Shown: positions 41,794 to 43,739 of the stretch, piece by piece
Position numbering within the stretch: the first letter of the stretch is position 1
How the letters are laid out: each line of letters begins with the position of its first letter
From: an uncultured Clostridia bacterium
GTDB taxonomy: Bacteria > Bacillota > Clostridia > TANB77 > CAG-508
Assembly: GCA_947642355.1 (NCBI GenBank)
Contig: CANRSD010000016.1
Location: forward strand, 1-43,739
Direction of reading: 5' to 3'
Length of the DNA: 43,739 nucleotides
Position numbers and translations under genes: made by a program
Notes under the pieces: model-generated
Told to the model about the DNA's origin: nothing
Database searches by the model: none
What the model saw: only the letters and a program-made list of their open reading frames with translations

Positions 41794-42464
41794 ATGGATA
41801 AAAAGAAAAAAATATTTATTGCTTGTATTATATTAACTATAATTTTTACTATATTTATTGTAAATATGATATGGTCTAAAAGTAAAAATAAAAAAATATT
41901 AAATAATATTGAGACTGCATTAGTATCTGCTAAAGAGGATTTGAATTTTTCAATTGAGGTTTTAGATAATGATAATAATTTAGATACAATATATTACTAT
42001 AAAGATGGAGTTAATGTTTCTAAAGAACAAAAAGATGGACTTATAATTCGTTTTGATGAAGAGCAAAGAGCAGTAATTAATACTAATAATAAAACAGCAG
42101 ATATTATAAAAGGGAATTTTAGTAATTATATACCAGAAGTAGATTGGCGGAGTATTAAAGGCATTATTAACTAACTCTGATACAAAGCTTTCAAATTTGA
42201 AAGTGTCAGATTATTCTTTAGAAGAAATAGTTAAGATTAAAAAATGTAAATTTGAAGGTAAAGAATGCTATAAACTAGATGTTTTAGATGGAATTTATTA
42301 TATTGATATAGAAACATTTTTACCAATTTTTTATCAAAGTAATTCGGATATAAATCGGAAAATCAGGAAAATTTAATATAAAAATAAATAAAGTTACAGA
42401 TAAAGATATAGAGAAAATAGATTTATCAGAATATGAGATAAATTATATTAATAAAGAAGAATAG
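41794..42464 (+). CDS. Hypothetical membrane-anchored protein, recoded by two +1 shifts
   Basis: A 222-aa protein read across shifts at 42148 and 42356. It has a basic N terminus, one membrane helix (about residues 7-27) and an extracellular domain with no family I recognise. The shifted readings keep a consistent style: after VDW-G the chain runs VLKALLTNSDTKLSNLKV, and after DIN-G it runs KSGKFNIKINKV and ends at TAG 42462-42464. This resembles the beta-rich pattern of small lipoprotein-like surface proteins. Unshifted reading stops at 42174. The ATG at 41794 has AAGGAG 5 nt upstream. Because no homolog is known to me, the shifts rest on frame continuity and on the pattern seen in the other genes. 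Confidence 0.72.
42148..42151 (+). other. CGG +1 recoding site 1 in the hypothetical gene
   Basis: TGG C GGA GTA. The shift gives VDWGVLKALLTN; unshifted reading stops at 42174. Confidence 0.78.
42356..42359 (+). other. CGG +1 recoding site 2 in the hypothetical gene
   Basis: AAT C GGA AAA. The shift gives SDINGKSGKFNI; without it the frame meets TAA at 42374-42376. Confidence 0.75.
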
Positions 42465-42482
42465 AAGTTCTATTCTTTTTTG
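42458..42482. terminator. Bidirectional terminator between the hypothetical and the small minus gene
   Basis: AGAATAG pairs with CTATTCT across AAGTT, followed by T6. It overlaps the stop codons of both convergent genes. Confidence 0.7.
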
Positions 42483-42670
42483 CTTATTTTTTCTATTTTT
42501 TTATTAATTCTATTTAATTTTAATTCTGCTAAAAATCCATTTTTTTTAATAATTTCTTTTTTTTGATTTAATAAGTTTCTTATTTTATCATGATATTTAG
42601 GTTTTGTTATAGAAAGTAATTTATCAAGTTCTATATGTTCTTTTATTAAATCTGTGTAGTTTTCTTTCAA
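42470..42670 (-). CDS. Small charged helical protein
   Basis: A 66-aa protein, rich in Lys, Glu, Ile and Leu, likely all helical (LIKEHIELDKLLSI, LNQKKEIIKKNGF, LKLNRINKKIEKI). I do not recognise a family. Support comes from a clean TTG start with GGAGG 6 nt upstream on the minus strand, and from the shared terminator at its end. It may be a small cytosolic regulator or structural peptide; no function is claimed. Confidence 0.6.
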   Translation of the reverse strand: MKENYTDLIKEHIELDKLLSITKPKYHDKIRNLLNQKKEIIKKNGFLAELKLNRINKKIEKISKKE

Positions 42671-42672
42671 AT

Positions 42673-42701
42673 TTGACCTCCAATTAATTTATTGATATAA
42701 A
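42673..42701 (+). promoter_or_regulatory. Possible promoter of the LCP gene
   Basis: TTGACC (42673-42678), 17-nt spacer, TATAAA (42696-42701). It overlaps the ribosome binding site region of the divergent small gene. Confidence 0.45.
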
Positions 42702-42735
42702 TATTATATTATAAAAAATATATAAAGACAAGAAG

Positions 42736-43668
42736 GTGATTTTTATAAAATTATTAAAAAAAATTTTATTTGTAATTTTAATAATACTTGTAATATTATG
42801 TGGTATAGTTTATGGAATAAGTAAAGCTAAATATAATGGAGATATAAAAAAATGTTTAGCAAGTATTGTATCTAGATTTTTTGGAAAAGTTGATACAAAG
42901 TATGTACTTATAATGGGAGTTAGTGAAGATATATCAGCAGAACTTACAGATACTATAATGCTTGCTGGTTATAATCCTAATAAAGGAAAGGCATTTTTAG
43001 TTTCTATTCCAAGAGATACATTTGTAGGTGAAAGTGAAGCTAGAGGAAGAGCAAATGATAAGATAAATGCACAATATAGTAGGGGAGTAGATAAAACAGT
43101 AAAAGCAGTTGAAGGTTTGACTAATATAAAAATAGATAACTATATAGTAGTGAAAACAAGCATGTTAGTAGAAATAGTTGATTTAATTGGAGGAATAGAA
43201 TTTGATGTTCCAATTAAAATGGATTATGATGATCCTACTCAAGATTTACATATTCATTTAGAAAAAGGAGTACAAACTATAAATGGAGATAAAGCAGAAC
43301 AATTATTACGTTTTAGACATAATAATAATGGGACTTCGTATCCAGTGTCATATGGAGACAATGATATTGGTAGAATGCGAACACAAAGAGAATTTATGAA
43401 AACTGTAGCTAAACAAACATTAAGAGTTGAAAATATAACTAAAATAAAGAAAATTATAAATACAGTTTCAAGTAATTTAATAACAGATTTAGATACAAAA
43501 GAGATGATGGCATATGTTCCACATTTAGCAGTATTTGATATAGAAAATTTAAAAACAGAAAAAGTTACAGGGCAAAATAAATATTTAAATGGGATATCAT
43601 TTTTTATTGCAGACGAACAAGAAACAAAGGAATTAATAAAAAATTTAGTAAATGAAATTAATACTTAA
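42736..43668 (+). CDS. LytR-CpsA-Psr family wall-polymer ligase
   Basis: An LCP protein of 307-310 aa. One N-terminal membrane helix (about residues 8-28) is followed by the extracellular LCP domain: VLIMGVSEDISAELTDTIML, FLVSIPRDTFV, ANDKINAQYSRG, YIVVKTSMLVEIVDLIGGIEFDVP, and QLLRFRHN with GRMRTQREFM. LCP enzymes attach teichoic acids or other polymers to peptidoglycan. The start is unclear: a GTG at 42736 lies inside an AAGGTGA sequence, and an in-frame ATA at 42745 sits at ideal distance from that sequence. The same AGGTGA-plus-5/6-nt layout precedes ATG starts at 32475 and 39725. No in-frame CGG. Confidence 0.9.
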   Translation: MIFIKLLKKILFVILIILVILCGIVYGISKAKYNGDIKKCLASIVSRFFGKVDTKYVLIMGVSEDISAELTDTIMLAGYNPNKGKAFLVSIPRDTFVGESEARGRANDKINAQYSRGVDKTVKAVEGLTNIKIDNYIVVKTSMLVEIVDLIGGIEFDVPIKMDYDDPTQDLHIHLEKGVQTINGDKAEQLLRFRHNNNGTSYPVSYGDNDIGRMRTQREFMKTVAKQTLRVENITKIKKIINTVSSNLITDLDTKEMMAYVPHLAVFDIENLKTEKVTGQNKYLNGISFFIADEQETKELIKNLVNEINT

Positions 43669-43739
43669 TTAGTCATAAGAGAACAAAATCACGATTATCA
43701 TACTGCTTATTTTAGCTCGGAGTGTCTCTAAATTCAATA
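43669..43739. other. Window end, nothing recognised
   Basis: Seventy-one bases after the LCP stop. I see no gene, hairpin or RNA feature. Confidence 0.4.

Overview
This window is very AT-rich DNA with closely packed genes, strong AAGGAGG ribosome binding sites, TTGACA-N17-TATAAT promoters and several TTG starts. The gene content is that of a low-GC, anaerobic, Gram-positive Clostridia-like bacterium: anaerobic ribonucleotide reductase NrdDG, comM-dprA-yraN, rpoBC, gdpP-rplI-dnaB-tilS-ftsH, an LTA-synthase-like enzyme, an LCP enzyme, a BlaI-type repressor and a thioester adhesin. TGA is a normal stop (ylmH, comM), so this is not a mycoplasma code. An uncultured gut Clostridium relative is plausible, but that is inference.

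The central observation concerns the codon CGG. Fourteen genes appear broken by a +1 frameshift, several of them twice. In every case the break is at an in-frame CGG, and the protein continues if the C is skipped and the following GGN is read as a (usually conserved) glycine. I count 18 such sites: ylmH, dprA, rpoB, an ABC-type ATPase, ltaS, gdpP (2), rplI, dnaB (2), ftsH (2), nrdD, dacA, a GGDEF protein (2) and a hypothetical protein (2). By hand I found no in-frame CGG that behaves as Arg in any other native-looking gene, while about 20 CGG trinucleotides in the other two phases leave the frame intact. Eight of the 18 sites read CTT CGG N, which resembles the yeast Ty1 site (CUU AGG C) and the bacterial prfB site (CUU UGA C). 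The simplest reading is that CGG has no usable tRNA here and has become a general +1 frameshift codon in essential genes. The one exception is purC (7021-7875, minus), which has a foreign codon style and uses CGG for three conserved arginines.

Layout. 1-2067: terminators of an upstream unit, a G5/3D-domain cell-wall protein, and convergent ylmH. 2086-4926: comM-dprA-yraN. 5011-6974: exoA and an AI-2E-type permease. 6981-7950: a GC-rich hairpin and the alien purC. 8038-15657: rpoB-rpoC with a long leader. 15662-16322: BlaI-like repressor (minus) and a small ribbon-helix-helix protein. 16398-21134: ABC-type ATPase, LtaS-like enzyme, BIG2 protein. 21141-28044: gdpP-rplI-dnaB-tilS-ftsH. 28261-32078: nrdD-nrdG-prs. 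32092-34664: rpsU, dacA, SH3b-CAP protein. 34678-43668: coiled-coil protein (minus), large thioester adhesin, Ig-like protein with GGDEF regulator, membrane-anchored hypothetical, small minus-strand protein, LCP enzyme.

The genes are mostly housekeeping: transcription, replication initiation, translation, dNTP and PRPP supply, c-di-AMP turnover, membrane proteolysis and envelope assembly. The recoding sites cut across all these functions, so high-efficiency frameshifting would be needed for viability. Coordinates for recoded genes run from the chosen start to the stop in the final, shifted frame. No tRNA, rRNA, CRISPR array or insertion sequence was recognised.
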